Positions 32,721-47,862 of a stretch of 64,000 nucleotides of DNA are shown here, piece by piece. The notes beneath the pieces were generated by a model. It saw nothing but the letters and a program-made list of their open reading frames with translations. It was not told the DNA's origin and ran no database searches. The position numbers and the translations under genes are program-made. Source of the DNA: Mytilisepta virgata (Eukaryota > Mollusca > Bivalvia > Mytilida > Mytilidae); assembly GCA_028015205.1 (NCBI GenBank), contig CM051516.1:59772230-59836229 (forward strand), written 5' to 3'. Every line of letters begins with the position of its first letter. The stretch's first letter is position 1.

Positions 32721-33147
32721 TCAGCATGCACTTCCTTAATTTTACATTTTATTTTTGTCGCGCGGGTATGAATTTAGTAATTGAAAACATAAGATTTATA
32801 AAAATAATTGTAGTAAATGTTTCATGTTATACACGCGACTAAAGTATTGCCTCTCCTGATAATTTCCCTATATATTTTATATAAAAGCAATACACTAGAA
32901 AATCCCGTCAAGGCACTCTCGTATCCGATTTTTTACACAGTAAAAAGAAGAATAAACCACATATTTTAAATCTAATTTTGTTAAATTTCTAGGGATTGTG
33001 TAATCTTTGGTTTGAAGTATTCAAAAGATAAATTTCAGTTGTGACACCACTAGTACTGTTTCATATACATGTATGGGTTTATTCTGCTGAATTAGCGGTA
33101 TGGTCTTTAAAAAAAAATAATAATTTTTACTTGTGAATTCTTTCTTA

Positions 33148-33414
33148 GGGAGCAACCATTTGATATTTATGGGGGGGGGGCATGGAAGGAATTTGAAATA
33201 AAAAGGCAGGATGCAAATTTTCAATGAAAAAAAAGGCAGGATCAAATTTGTGAAGAAAAAAAAAGGCAGGATGCCAATATCCCAGGATTCAAATAGTGTT
33301 GAATATTGAAAAAAGGCAGGATAAAAAATGTCGCAGAAAAAAAGGCAGGATCCAAAGTTCCTTCCATGCCCCCCCCCCCCCCCCCCCCCCCATAAAAATC
33401 AAATGGTTGCTCCC
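33148..33414. mobile_element. Small TIR element with poly-G/poly-C ends and AAAGGCAGGAT repeats
   Basis: TIRs GGGAGCAACCATTTGAT and the complement, TTA on both sides (33145-33147, 33415-33417). Inside lie a G10 run, five AAAAGGCAGGAT repeats and a run of about 26 C. Same family as the 25977 and 55465 elements; inserted within the left arm of the giant element. Confidence 0.85.
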
Positions 33415-33717
33415 TTACTATCATATCATAATACGCGATGACAAGTAACATTTCAACAATATGCCAAGACCACGAGAAGAAATATATTTGACTTAGCTTC
33501 TAATAGAAAAAATTAACTGTAAATAGCAATATATATAGTTGATTTGAAAATAAGTTGTTTTACAAACAAGGATTAAAACACCTCAGTCACAGTTAAAAGT
33601 ATTTTCCTTACGCAATAATTTCAAAAAACAAAAAGGACGAAGGGATTAATGAGAATATTATACACCATATCCCTTCTTTCTTATTACTTTTTGCAAAAAA
33701 GAAATGTAATAAAGAGG

Positions 33718-36700
33718 GTAACTGTAGTATATAAGGTATATTACATCCTCTGACATTACATCCATGGGGGCATCTGTGGTAATTAAGGTATACAGAACAT
33801 GCACGAGGGGACCTGTAGTCTACAAGGTCTACTACATCCCTAGACATTACATCTACGAGGGTACCTGTAGTATATAAGGTATACTACATCCCCATACAGT
33901 ACATCCATGAGGGTACCTGTTGTATATAATGTATAATATATCCCAATACAGTACATCCACGAGGATTCCTGTGGTATATAAGGTATACAACATCCTCAGA
34001 CATCACATCCATGAGAGTACCTGTGGTATATAAGGTCTACTGCATCCCTAAACAGTATATCCACGAGGGTACCTGTAGTATATAAGGTATATTACATCCC
34101 CAGAGAGTACATCCACGAGGGTACCTGTAGTATATAAGGTATATTACATCCCCAGACAGTACGTCCACGAGGGTACCTGTGGTATACAAGATAAACTACA
34201 CCCCAAGACAGCACATACACGAGGGTACCTATTGTATATAAGGTATACTACATCCCTACACAGTACATCCACGAGGGTACCTGTAGTATATAAGGTATAC
34301 TACATCCCCCGACAGTACATCCACGAGGGTACCTGTGGTATATAAGGTATACTACATCCCCAGAGGGTACCTGTGGTATATAAGGTATAATACATCCCCA
34401 GACATTACATCCATGATGGTACCTGTAGTATGTAAGGTATAATACATCGCCAGACAATACATCCAAGAGGGTACCTGTAGTATATAAGCTATATTACATC
34501 CCCAGATAGTACATCCACGAGGGTACCTGCGGTATATAAGGTAAACTACATCCACAGACAGTACATACACGAGGGTACCTATTGTATATAAGTTCTACTA
34601 CCTGTAGTATATAAGAATTACTACATCCCCAGACAGTACATCCACGAGGGTACCTGTGGTATATAAGATATACAACATCCCCAGACATCACATCCACGAG
34701 GGTACCTGTAGCATATAAGGTATAGTACATCCCCAGACAGTACTTCCACGAGGGAACCTGTATTATATAAGGTATCTTACATCCCCAGACAGTACATCCA
34801 CGAGGGTACCTGTATTATATAAAATTAACTACATCCCCTACAGTACATCCACGAGGGTACCTATAGTATATAAGGTATAATACATCCCCAGACAGTACAT
34901 CTACAAGGGTACCTGTTGTATATAAGGTATACTACATGCCCAGACAGTACATCTACGAGGGTACCTGTGGTATATAAGGTGTACAACATCCTGACATTAC
35001 ATCCACGACGGTACCTGTAGTATATAAGGTATAATACATCCCCAGACAGTACGTCCACCAGGGTACCTGTGGTATAAAAGATAAACTACACCCCAAGACA
35101 GTACATACACGAGGGTACCTATTGTATACAAGGTCTACTACATCCCTAAACAGTACATCCACGAGGGTACCTGTAGTATATAAGGTATACTACATCCCCC
35201 GACAGTACATCCACGAGGGTACCTGTGGTATATAAGGTATACTACATCCCCAGACAGTACATCTACGAGGGTACCTGTGGTATATAAGGTATAATACATC
35301 CCCAGACATTACATCCATGATGGTACCTGTAGTATGTAAGGTATAATACATCGCCAGACAATACATCCAAGAGGGTACCTGTAGTATATAAGCTATATTA
35401 CATCCCCAGATAGTACATCCACGAGGGTACCTGCGGTATATAAGGTAAACTACATCCACAGACAGTACATACACGAGGGTACCTATTGTATATAAGTTCT
35501 ACTACCTGTAGTATATAAGAATTACTACATCCCCAGACAGTACATCCACGAGGGTACCTGTGGTATATAAGATATACAACATCCCCAGACATCACATCCA
35601 CGAGGGTACCTGTAGCATATAAGGTATAGTACATCCCCAGACAGTACTTCCACGAGGGAACCTGTATTATATAAGGTATCTTACATCCCCAGACAGTACA
35701 TCCACGAGGGTACCTGTATTATATAAAATTAACTACATCCCCTACAGTACATCCACGAGGGTACCTATAGTATATAAGGTATAATACATCCCCAGACAGT
35801 ACATCTACAAGGGTACCTGTTGTATATAAGGTATACTACATGCCCAGACAGTACATCTACGAGGGTACCTGTGGTATATAAGGTGTACAACATCCTGACA
35901 TTACATCCACGACGGTACCTGTAGTATATAAGGTATAATACATCCCCAGACAGTACGTCCACCAGGGTACCTGTGGTATAAAAGATAAACTACACCCCAA
36001 GACAGTACATACACGAGGGTACCTATTGTATACAAGGTCTACTACATCCCTAAACAGTACATCCACGAGGGTACCTGTAGTATATAAGGTATACTACATC
36101 CCCCGACAGTACATCCACGAGGGTACCTGTGGTATATAAGGTATACTACATCCCCAGACAGTACATCTACGAGGGTACCTGTGGTATATAAGGTATAATA
36201 CATCCCCAGACATTACATCCATGATGGTACCTGTAGTATGTAAGGTATAATACATCGCCAGACAATACATCCAAGAGGGTACCTGTAGTATATAAGCTAT
36301 ATTACATCCCCAGATAGTACATCCACGAGGGTACCTGCGGTATATAAGGTAAACTACATCCACAGACAGTACATACACGAGGGTACCTGTGGTATATAAG
36401 GTCTACTGCATCCCTAAACAGTATATCCACGAGGGTACCTGTAGTATATAAGGTATAATACATCCCCAGAGAGTACATCCACGAGGGTACCTGTAGTATA
36501 TAAGGTATATTACATCCCCAGACAGTACGTCCACGAGGGTACCTGTGGTATACAAGATAAACTACACCCCAAGACAGCACATACACGAGGGTACCTATTG
36601 TATATAAGGTATACTACATCCCTACACAGTACATCCACGAGGGTACCTGTAGTATATAAGGTATACTACATCCCCCGACAGTACATCCACGAGGGTACCT

Positions 36701-39700
36701 GTGGTATATAAGGTATACTACATCCCCAGACAGTACATCTACGAGGGTACCTGTGGTATATAAGGTATAATACATCCCCAGACATTACATCCATGATGGT
36801 ACCTGTAGTATGTAAGGTATAATACATCGCCAGACAATACATCCAAGAGGGTACCTGTAGTATATAAGCTATATTACATCCCCAGATAGTACATCCACGA
36901 GGGTACCTGCGGTATATAAGGTAAACTACATCCACAGACAGTACATACACGAAAGTACCTATTGTATATAAGTTCTACTACCTGTAGTATATAAGAATTA
37001 CTACATCCCCAGACAGTACATCCACGAGGGTACCTGTGGTATATAAGGTATACAACATCCCCAGACATCACATCCACGAGGGTACCTGTAGCATATAAGG
37101 TATAGTACATCCCCAGACAGTACTTCTACGAGGGAACCTGTATTATATAAGGTATCTTACATCCCCAGACAGTACATCCACGAGGGTACCTGTATTATAT
37201 AAAATTAACTACATCCCCTACAGTACATCCACGAGGGTACCTATAGTATATAAGGTATAATACATCCCCAGACAGTACATCTACAAGGGTACCTGTTGTA
37301 TATAAGGTATACTACATGCCCAGACAGTACATCTACGAGGGTACCTGTGGTATATAAGGTGTACAACATCCTCAGACATTACATCCACGACGGTACCTGT
37401 AGTATATAAGGTATATTACATCCCCAGACAGTACGTCCACCAGGGTACCTGTCGTATAAAAGATAAACTACACCCCAAGACAGTACATACACGAGGGTAC
37501 CTATTGTATACAAGGTCTACTACATCCCTAAACAGTACATCCACGAGGGTACCTGTAGTATATAAAGTATACTACATCCTCCTACAGTACATCCACGAAG
37601 GTACCTGTGATATATAAGGTATACTACATCCCCAGACAGTACATCTACGAGGGTACCTGTGGTATATAAGGTAGAATACATCTCAGACAGTACATCCACG
37701 AGGGTACCTGTAGTATATAAGGTATAATACATCCCCAGACAGTACATCCACGAGGGTACCTGTAGTATATAAGATATATTACATCCCCAGATAGTACATC
37801 CACGAGGCTACCTGTGGTATATAAGATAAACTACATCCCTAGACAGTACATACACGAGGGTACCTATTGTATATAAGGTCTACTACATCCCTACACAGTA
37901 CATCCACGAGGGTACCTGTAGTATATAAGGTTTACAACATCCCCAGACAGTACATCCACGAGGGTACCTATTGTATATAAGGTCTACTACATCCCTACAC
38001 AGTACATCCACGAGGGTACCTGTAGTATATAAGGTATACTACATCCCCAGACAGTACATGAACGAGGGTACCTGTATTATATAAGGTATATTACATCCCC
38101 AGACAGTACATCCACGAGGGTACCAGTGGTATATAAGATAAACTACATCCCCAGACAGTACATCCACGAGGGTACCTATTGTATATAAGGTCTACTACGG
38201 CCCTACACAGTACATCCACGAGGGTACCTGTGGTATATACGGTATACTACATCCCCCTACAGTACATCCACGAGGGTACCTGTGGTATATAAGGTATACT
38301 ACGTCCCCAGACATTACATCCACGAGGGTACCTGTGGTATATAAGATAAACTACATCCCAAGACAGTACATCCACGAGGGTACTTATTGTATATAAGGTC
38401 TACTACATCCCTACACAGTACATCCACGAGGGTACCTGTAGTATATAAGGTATACTACATCCCCAGACAGTACATCCATGAGGGTACCTGTTGTATATAA
38501 TGTATAATATATCCCAATACAGTACATCCACGAGGATTCCTGTGGTATATAAGGTATACAACATCCTCAGACATCACATCCATGAGAGTACCTGTGGTAT
38601 ATAAGGTCTACTGCATCCCTAAACAGTACATCCACGAGGGTACCTATTGTATATAAGGTCTACTACGGCCCTACACAGTACATCCACGAGGGTACCTGTG
38701 GTATATACGGTATACTACATCCCCCTACAGTACATCCACGAGGGTACCTGTGGTATATAAGGTATACTACGTCCCCAGACATTACATCCACGAGGGTACC
38801 TGTGGTATATAAGATAAACTACATCCCAAGACAGTACATCCACGAGGGTACTTATTGTATATAAGGTCTACTACATCCCTACACAGTACATCCACGAGGG
38901 TACCTGTAGTATATAAGGTATACTACATCCCCAGACAGTACATACACGAGGGTACCTATTGTATATAAGTTCTACTACCTGTAGTATATAAGAATTACTA
39001 CATCCCCAGACAGTACATCCACGAGGGTACCTGTGGTATATAAGGTATACAACATCCCCAGACATCACATCCACGAGGGTACCTGTAGCATATAAGGTAT
39101 AGTACATCCCCAGACAGTACTTCTACGAGGGAACCTGTATTATATAAGGTATCTTACATCCCCAGACAGTACATCCACGAGGGTACCTGTATTATATAAA
39201 ATTAACTACATCCCCTACAGTACATCCACGAGGGTACCTATAGTATATAAGGTATAATACATCCCCAGACAGTACATCTACAAGGGTACCTGTTGTATAT
39301 AAGGTATACTACATGCCCAGACAGTACATCTACGAGGGTACCTGTGGTATATAAGGTGTACAACATCCTCAGACATTACATCCACGACGGTACCTGTAGT
39401 ATATAAGGTATATTACATCCCCAGACAGTACGTCCACCAGGGTACCTGTCGTATAAAAGATAAACTACACCCCAAGACAGTACATACACGAGGGTACCTA
39501 TTGTATACAAGGTCTACTACATCCCTAAACAGTACATCCACGAGGGTACCTGTAGTATATAAAGTATACTACATCCTCCTACAGTACATCCACGAAGGAA
39601 CCTGTGATATATAAGGTATACTACATCCCCAGACAGTACATCTACGAGGGTACCTGTGGTATATAAGGTAGAATACATCTCAGACAGTACATCCACGAGG

Positions 39701-42700
39701 GTACCTGTAGTATATAAGGTATAATACATCCCCAGACAGTACATCCACGAGGGTACCTGTAGTATATAAGATATATTACATCCCCAGATAGTACATCCAC
39801 GAGGCTACCTGTGGTATATAAGATAAACTACATCCCTAGACAGTACATACACGAGGGTACCTATTGTATATAAGGTCTACTACATCCCTACACAGTACAT
39901 CCACGAGGGTACCTGTAGTATATAAGGTTTACAACATCCCCAGACAGTACATCCACGAGGGTACCTATTGTATATAAGGTCTACTACATCCCTACACAGT
40001 ACATCCACGAGGGTACCTGTAGTATATAAGGTATACTACATCCCCAGACAGTACATGAACGAGGGTACCTATTGTATATAAGGTCTACTACATCCCTACA
40101 CAGTACATCCACGAGGGTACCTGTAGTATATAAGGTTTACAACATCCCCAGACAGTACATCCACGAGGGTACCTATTGTATATAAGGTCTACTACATCCC
40201 TACACAGTACATCCACGAGGGTACCTGTAGTATATAAGGTATACTACATCCCCAGACAGTACATGAACGAGGGTACCTGTATTATATAAGGTATATTACA
40301 TCCCCAGACAGTACATCCACGAGGGTACCAGTGGTATATAAGATAAACTACATCCCCAGACAGTACATCCACGAGGGTACCTATTGTATATAAGGTCTAC
40401 TACGGCCCTACACAGTACATCCACGAGGGTACCTGTGGTATATACGGTATACTACATCCCCCTACAGTACATCCACGAGGGTACCTGTGGTATATAAGGT
40501 ATACTACGTCCCCAGACATTACATCCACGAGGGTACCTGTGGTATATAAGATAAACTACATCCCAAGACAGTACATCCACGAGGGTACTTATTGTATATA
40601 AGGTCTACTACATCCCTACACAGTACATCCACGAGGGTACCTGTAGTATATAAGGTATACTACATCCCCAGACAGTACATCCATGAGGGTACCTGTTGTA
40701 TATAATGTATAATATATCCCAATACAGTACATCCACGAGGATTCCTGTGGTATATAAGGTATACAACATCCTCAGACATCACATCCATGAGAGTACCTGT
40801 GGTATATAAGGTCTACTGCATCCCTAAACAGTACATCCACGAGGGTACCTATTGTATATAAGGTCTACTACGGCCCTACACAGTACATCCACGAGGGTAC
40901 CTGTGGTATATACGGTATACTACATCCCCCTACAGTACATCCACGAGGGTACCTGTGGTATATAAGGTATACTACGTCCCCAGACATTACATCCACGAGG
41001 GTACCTGTGGTATATAAGATAAACTACATCCCAAGACAGTACATCCACGAGGGTACTTATTGTATATAAGGTCTACTACATCCCTACACAGTACATCCAC
41101 GAGGGTACCTGTAGTATATAAGGTATACTACATCCCCAGACAGTACATACACGAGGGTACCTATTGTATATAAGTTCTACTACCTGTAGTATATAAGAAT
41201 TACTACATCCCCAGACAGTACATCCACGAGGGTACCTGTGGTATATAAGGTATACAACATCCCCAGACATCACATCCACGAGGGTACCTGTAGCATATAA
41301 GGTATAGTACATCCCCAGACAGTACTTCTACGAGGGAACCTGTATTATATAAGGTATCTTACATCCCCAGACAGTACATCCACGAGGGTACCTGTATTAT
41401 ATAAAATTAACTACATCCCCTACAGTACATCCACGAGGGTACCTATAGTATATAAGGTATAATACATCCCCAGACAGTACATCTACAAGGGTACCTGTTG
41501 TATATAAGGTATACTACATGCCCAGACAGTACATCTACGAGGGTACCTGTGGTATATAAGGTGTACAACATCCTCAGACATTACATCCACGACGGTACCT
41601 GTAGTATATAAGGTATATTACATCCCCAGACAGTACGTCCACCAGGGTACCTGTCGTATAAAAGATAAACTACACCCCAAGACAGTACATACACGAGGGT
41701 ACCTATTGTATACAAGGTCTACTACATCCCTAAACAGTACATCCACGAGGGTACCTGTAGTATATAAAGTATACTACATCCTCCTACAGTACATCCACGA
41801 AGGTACCTGTGGTATATAAGGTATACTACATCCCCAGACAGTACATCTACGAGGGTACCTGTGGTATATAAGGTAGAATACATCCCCAGACAGTACATCC
41901 ACGAGGGTACCTGTAGTATATAAGGTATAATACATCCCCAGACAGTACATCCACGAGGGTACCTGTAGTATATAAGATATATTACATCCCCAGATAGTAC
42001 ATCCACGAGGCTACCTGTGGTATATAAGATAAACTACATCCCTAGACAGTACATACACGAGGGTACCTATTGTATATAAGGTCTACTACATCCCTACACA
42101 GTACATCCACGAGGGTACCTGTAGTATATAAGGTTTACAACATCCCCAGACAGTACATCCACGAGGGTACCTATTGTATATAAGGTCTACTACATCCCTA
42201 CACAGTACATCCACGAGGGTACCTGTAGTATATAAGGTATACTACATCCCCAGACAGTACATGAACGAGGGTACCTGTATTATATAAGGTATATTACATC
42301 CCCAGACAGTACATCCACGAGGGTACCAGTGGTATATAAGATAAACTACATCCCCAGACAGTACATCCACGAGGGTACCTATTGTATATAAGGTCTACTA
42401 CGGCCCTACACAGTACATCCACGAGGGTACCTGTGGTATATACGGTATACTACATCCCCCTACAGTACATCCACGAGGGTACCTGTGGTATATAAGGTAT
42501 ACTACGTCCCCAGACATTACATCCACGAGGGTACCTGTGGTATATAAGATAAACTACATCCCAAGACAGTACATCCACGAGGGTACTTATTGTATATAAG
42601 GTCTACTACATCCCTACACAGTACATCCACGAGGGTACCTGTAGTATATAAGGTATACTACATCCCCAGACAGTACATCCATGAGGGTACCTGTTGTATA

Positions 42701-45700
42701 TAATGTATAATATATCCCAATACAGTACATCCACGAGGATTCCTGTGGTATATAAGGTATACAACATCCTCAGACATCACATCCATGAGAGTACCTGTGG
42801 TATATAAGGTCTACTGCATCCCTAAACAGTACATCCACGAGGGTACCTATTGTATATAAGGTCTACTACGGCCCTACACAGTACATCCACGAGGGTACCT
42901 GTGGTATATACGGTATACTACATCCCCCTACAGTACATCCACGAGGGTACCTGTGGTATATAAGGTATACTACGTCCCCAGACATTACATCCACGAGGGT
43001 ACCTGTGGTATATAAGATAAACTACATCCCAAGACAGTACATCCACGAGGGTACTTATTGTATATAAGGTCTACTACATCCCTACACAGTACATCCACGA
43101 GGGTACCTGTAGTATATAAGGTATACTACATCCCCCGACAGTACATCCACGAGGGTACCTGTGGTATATAAGGTATACTACATCCCCAGACAGTACATCT
43201 ACGAGGGTACCTGTGGTATATAAGGTATAATACATCCCCAGACATTACATCCATGATGGTACCTGTAGTATGTAAGGTATAATACATCGCCAGACAATAC
43301 ATCCAAGAGGGTACCTGTAGTATATAAGCTATATTACATCCCCAGATAGTACATCCACGAGGGTACCTGCGGTATATAAGGTAAACTACATCCACAGACA
43401 GTACATACACGAGGGTACCTATTGTATATAAGTTCTACTACCTGTAGTATATAAGAATTACTACATCCCCAGACAGTACATCCACGAGGGTACCTGTGGT
43501 ATATAAGATATACAACATCCCCAGACATCACATCCACGAGGGTACCTGTAGCATATAAGGTATAGTACATCCCCAGACAGTACATCCACGAGGGTACCAG
43601 TGGTATATAAGATAAACTACATCCCCAGACAGTACATCCACGAGGGTACCTATTGTATATAAGGTCTACTACGGCCCTACACAGTACATCCACGAGGGTA
43701 CCTGTGGTATATACGGTATACTACATCCCCCTACAGTACATCCACGAGGGTACCTGTGGTATATAAGGTATACTACGTCCCCAGACATTACATCCACGAG
43801 GGTACCTGTGGTATATAAGATAAACTACATCCCAAGACAGTACATCCACGAGGGTACTTATTGTATATAAGGTCTACTACATCCCTACACAGTACATCCA
43901 CGAGGGTACCTGTAGTATATAAGGTATACTACATCCCCAGACAGTACATCAAGGAGGGTACTTGTGTTATAGAAGGTATACAACATCCTCAGACATCATA
44001 TCCACGAGGGTACCTGTGGTATATAAGGTATACTACATCGCCCTACAGTACATCCACGAGGGTACCTGTGGTATATAAGGTATACTACGTCCCCAGACAT
44101 TACATCCACGAGGGTACCTGTAGTATATAAGGTATAATACATCCCCAGACAGTACATCCAAGAGGGTACCTGTAGTATATAAGGTATACTACGTCCCCAG
44201 ACATTACATCCACGAGGGTACCTGTGGTATATAAGGTATACTACGTCCCCAGACATTACATCCACGAGGGTACCTGTAGTATATAAGGTATAATACATCC
44301 CCAGACAGTACATCCAAGAGGGTACCTGTAGTATATAAGGTATACTACGTCCCCAGACATTACATCCTCGAGGGTACCTGTAGTATATAAGGTATATTAC
44401 ATCCCCAGACAGTACGTCCACGAGGGTACCTGTGGTATACAAGATAAACTACACCCCAAGACAGTACATCCACGAGGGTACCTATTGTATATAAGGTATA
44501 CTACATCCCCCCGACAGTACATCCACGAGGGTACCTGTGGTATATAAGGTATACTACATCCCCAGACAGTACATCTACGAGGGTACCTGTGGTATATAAG
44601 GTATAATACATCCCCAGACATTACATCCATGATGGTACCTGTAGTATGTAAGGTATAATACATCGCCAGACAATACATCCAAGAGGGTACCTGTAGTATA
44701 TAAGCTATATTACACCCCCAGATAGTACATCCACGAGGGTACCTGCGGTATATAAGGTAAACTACATCCACAGACAGTACATACACGAGGGTACCTATTG
44801 TATATAAGTTCTACTACCTGTAGTATATAAGAATTACTACATCCCCAGACAGTACATCCACGAGGGTACCTGTGGTATATAAGGTATACAACATCCCCAG
44901 ACATCACATCCACGAGGGTACCTGTAGCATATAAGGTATAGTACATCCCCAGACAGTACTTCCACGAGGGAACCTGTATTATATAAGGTATCTTACATCC
45001 CTAGACAGTACATCCACGAGGGTACCTGTATTATATAAAATTAACTACATCCCCTACAGTACATCCACGAGGGTACCTATAGTATATAAGGCATAATACA
45101 TCCCCAGACAGTACATCTACAAGGGTACCTGTTGTATATAAGGTATACTACATGCCCAGACAGTACATCCACGAGGGTACCTGTGGTATATAAGGTATAA
45201 TACATCACCAGACATTAGATCCACGACGGTACCTGTAGTATATAAGGTATAATACATCCCCCTACAGTACATCCACGAGGGTACCTGTGGTATATACGGT
45301 ATACTACATCCCCTACAGTACATCCACGAGGGTACCTGTGGTATATAAGGTATACAACGTCCCCAGACATTACATCCACGAGGGTACCTGTGGTATATAA
45401 GATAAACTACATCCCAAGACAGTACATCCACGAGGGTACTTATTGTATATTAGGTCTACTACATCCCTACACAGTACATCCACGAGGGTACCTGTAGTAT
45501 ATAAGGTATACTACATCCCCAGACAGTACATCAAGGAGGGTACTTGTGTTATATAAGGTATACAACATCCTCAGACATCATATCCACGAGGGTACCTGTG
45601 GTATATAAGGTATACTACATCCCCTACAGTACATCCACGAGGGTACCTGTGGTATATAAGATATACTACGTCCCAAGACATTACATCCACGAGGGTACCT

Positions 45701-47212
45701 GTAGTATATAAGGTATAATACATCCCCAGACAGTACATCCAATTGGGTACCTGTAGTATATAAGGTATATTACATCCCCAGATAGTACATCCACGAGGGT
45801 ACCTGCGGTATATAAGGTAAACTGCATCCCCAGACAGTACATCAACGAGGGTACTTGTGGTATATAATGTATACATCATCCTCAGACATCCCATCCACGA
45901 GGGTACCTGTGGTATATAAGGTATAATACATCACCAGACAGTACATCCACGAGGGTACCTGTAGTATATAAGGTATACTACATCCCCAGACAGTACATCA
46001 ACGAGGGTACTTGTGGTATATAAGGTATACATCATCCTCAGACATCCCATCCACGAGGGTACCTGTAGTATATAAGGTATAATACATCCCCAGATAGTAC
46101 ATTCACGAGGGTACTTGTGGTATATCAGGTATACAACATCCTCAGACATCACATCCACGAGGGTACCTGTGGTATATAAGATAAACTACATCCCAAGACT
46201 ACATCCACGAGGGTACTTATTGTATATAAGGTCTACTACATCCCTACACAGTACATCCACGAGGGTACCTGTAGTATATAAGGTATACTACATCCCCAGA
46301 CAGTACATCCACGAGGGTACCTATTGTATATAAGGTCTACTATATCCCTACACAGTACATCCACGAGGGTACCTGTAGTATATAAGGTTTACTACATCCC
46401 CAGACAGTACATCCACGAGGGTACCTATTGTATATAAGGTCTACTACATCCCCAGACAGTACATGAACGAGGGTACCGGGTACCTGTGGTATATAAGATA
46501 AACTACATCCCAAGACAGTACATCCACGAGGGTACCTATTGTATATAAGGTCTACTACGGCCCTACACAGTACATCCACGAGGGTACCTGTAGTATATAA
46601 GGTATACTACATCCCCAGATAGTACATCAACGAGGGTACCTGTGGTATATACGGTATACTACATCCCCCTACAGTACATCCACGAGGGTACCTGTGGTAT
46701 ATAAGGTATACTACGTCCCCAGACATTACATCCACGAAGGTACCTGTAGTATATAAGGTATAATACATCCCCAGACAGTACATCAAGGAGGGTACTTGTG
46801 TTATACAAGGTATACAACATCCTCAGACATCATATCCACGAGGGTACCTGTGGTATATAAGGTATACTACATCCCCCTACAGTACATCCACGAGGGTACC
46901 TGTGGTATATAAGGTATACTACGTCCCCAGACATTACATCCACGAGGGTACCTGTAGTATATAAGGTATAATACATCCCCATACAGTACATCCACGAGGG
47001 TACCTGTGGTATATAAGGTATAATACATCCCCAGACATTAGATCCACGACGGTACCTGTAGTATATAAGGTATAATACATCCCCAGACAGTACATCCACT
47101 AGGGTACCTATTGTATATAAGGTATACTTCATTCCCAGACTGTACATCTACGAGGGGTACCTGTGCTATATAAGGTATACATCCTCAGACATTACATCCA
47201 CGATGGTACCTG
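33718..47212 (+). repeat. 52-bp minisatellite array with higher-order repeats, ~13.5 kb
   Basis: About 260 head-to-tail units. Consensus parts: TACATCCACGAGGGTACCTG, TGGTATATAAGGTATACTAC, ATCCCCAGACAG. Each unit contains GGTACC, a CpG often decayed to CA/TG, and a TATATAAGG word. Variant units recur in blocks with spacings of 904, about 1476, 1997, 2205, about 2258 and about 1376 bases (for example the short variant ending TTCTACTACCTG), so higher-order segments were amplified. Open frames on both strands are products of the repeat, because 156 bases (three units) keep frame. Confidence 0.97.
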
Positions 47213-47622
47213 TGGGAATAGCAACGGTAATGCAGTCATATTGTGAATTAAACTTCATTAGATCATGAATTTCCAGGGGTCCATTGGTTTCAAACACTAT
47301 CAGTCCAAAGTTACACATAGGTTTAAGTGGCAAAAAGCTTTAAAATCTTGGTTAGAACCAGCAATCAGAAGTCATGTTTTGCACGAAGGAACGGTGGGAT
47401 ATGGAAATTCAATGTTATATAAACAAATGTCCAGAGGTACATAGGTTTGGTGTACTTGTGGTCCAAGGATTCACGAGGAACCAGGTGAGCGATACAGACT
47501 CAGCTGCTCCTCTAGTATTTTCATCAAATTGTATATATTATTGGTGTTTCCATAAATTGTATTCATTTAATGTTCTATTGATTCTTGTTCGAAAATAGAT
47601 AAAAGGATTTTTGATGTTGTAG
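47213..47622 (+). other. Left part of the element core
   Basis: Unique sequence after the array. A possible internal exon starts after TTTCCAG at 47277 (frame with VTHRFKWQKALKSWLEPA, open for ~58 codons) but no donor fits it well. Next comes CCAGGTGAGCGATACAG (about 47481), a word also found at the end of the element at 19846. Confidence 0.4.
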
Positions 47623-47862
47623 ATTTATATTCCGTTGTTTGTCACCAACATCACCATGAAGTGACCAAAAGACACTTTCACTGCCCTACCTGTGGGAAAA
47701 TAATAAAAAAGAAAGAAAATCTAAGAAGCCATGTCAGGTCATGCACAGGACCATCACCTGAACATCAAACGACAGAAAATGAGGGCAGTGGATCAACATC
47801 TGCCAGAAGGAATGCCAGTCATACTCTTGTGGTGGATGGAGAGATACACGCTGATCAGAGGA
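47623..47862 (+). CDS. C2HC zinc-finger exon of the element-borne gene
   Basis: Acceptor TTGATGTTGTAG ends at 47622. The frame with two leading bases reads LYSVVCHQHHHEV, then FHCPTCGKIIKKKENLRSHV followed by RSC: C-x2-C-x12-H-x3-C, a C2HC variant of the classical finger, likely DNA- or RNA-binding. A Ser/Thr/Glu-rich linker follows (NEGSGSTSARRNASH). There is no in-frame ATG, so an upstream exon is needed. The donor is chosen at GTAATC (47863) because it leaves phase 1, as the next exon needs; the frame itself stays open to about 48060. The neighbouring exon at 48622 encodes a SprT-like domain, so the product would be a finger plus protease, as in other SprT proteins with Zn-binding modules. 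Confidence 0.6.

Noticed and set aside
34248..47147. Many 65-148-residue open frames on the minus strand through the minisatellite (YLIYHRYPRGCTVWGC-type text), and similar plus-strand ones at 52400-53409
   Set aside because: They follow from a 52-bp unit lacking stops in some frames; the text repeats every 52 residues and has no gene-like start, domain or splice context.
33718..47212. CRISPR-like array
   Set aside because: There are no spacers: the whole 52-bp unit repeats head to tail, in a eukaryotic context.
47374..47598. 74-codon frame next to the zinc-finger exon
   Set aside because: It has no family-like content and reads into CCAGGTGAGCGATACAG, a word typical of tandem-core element ends; kept only as a possible exon region.
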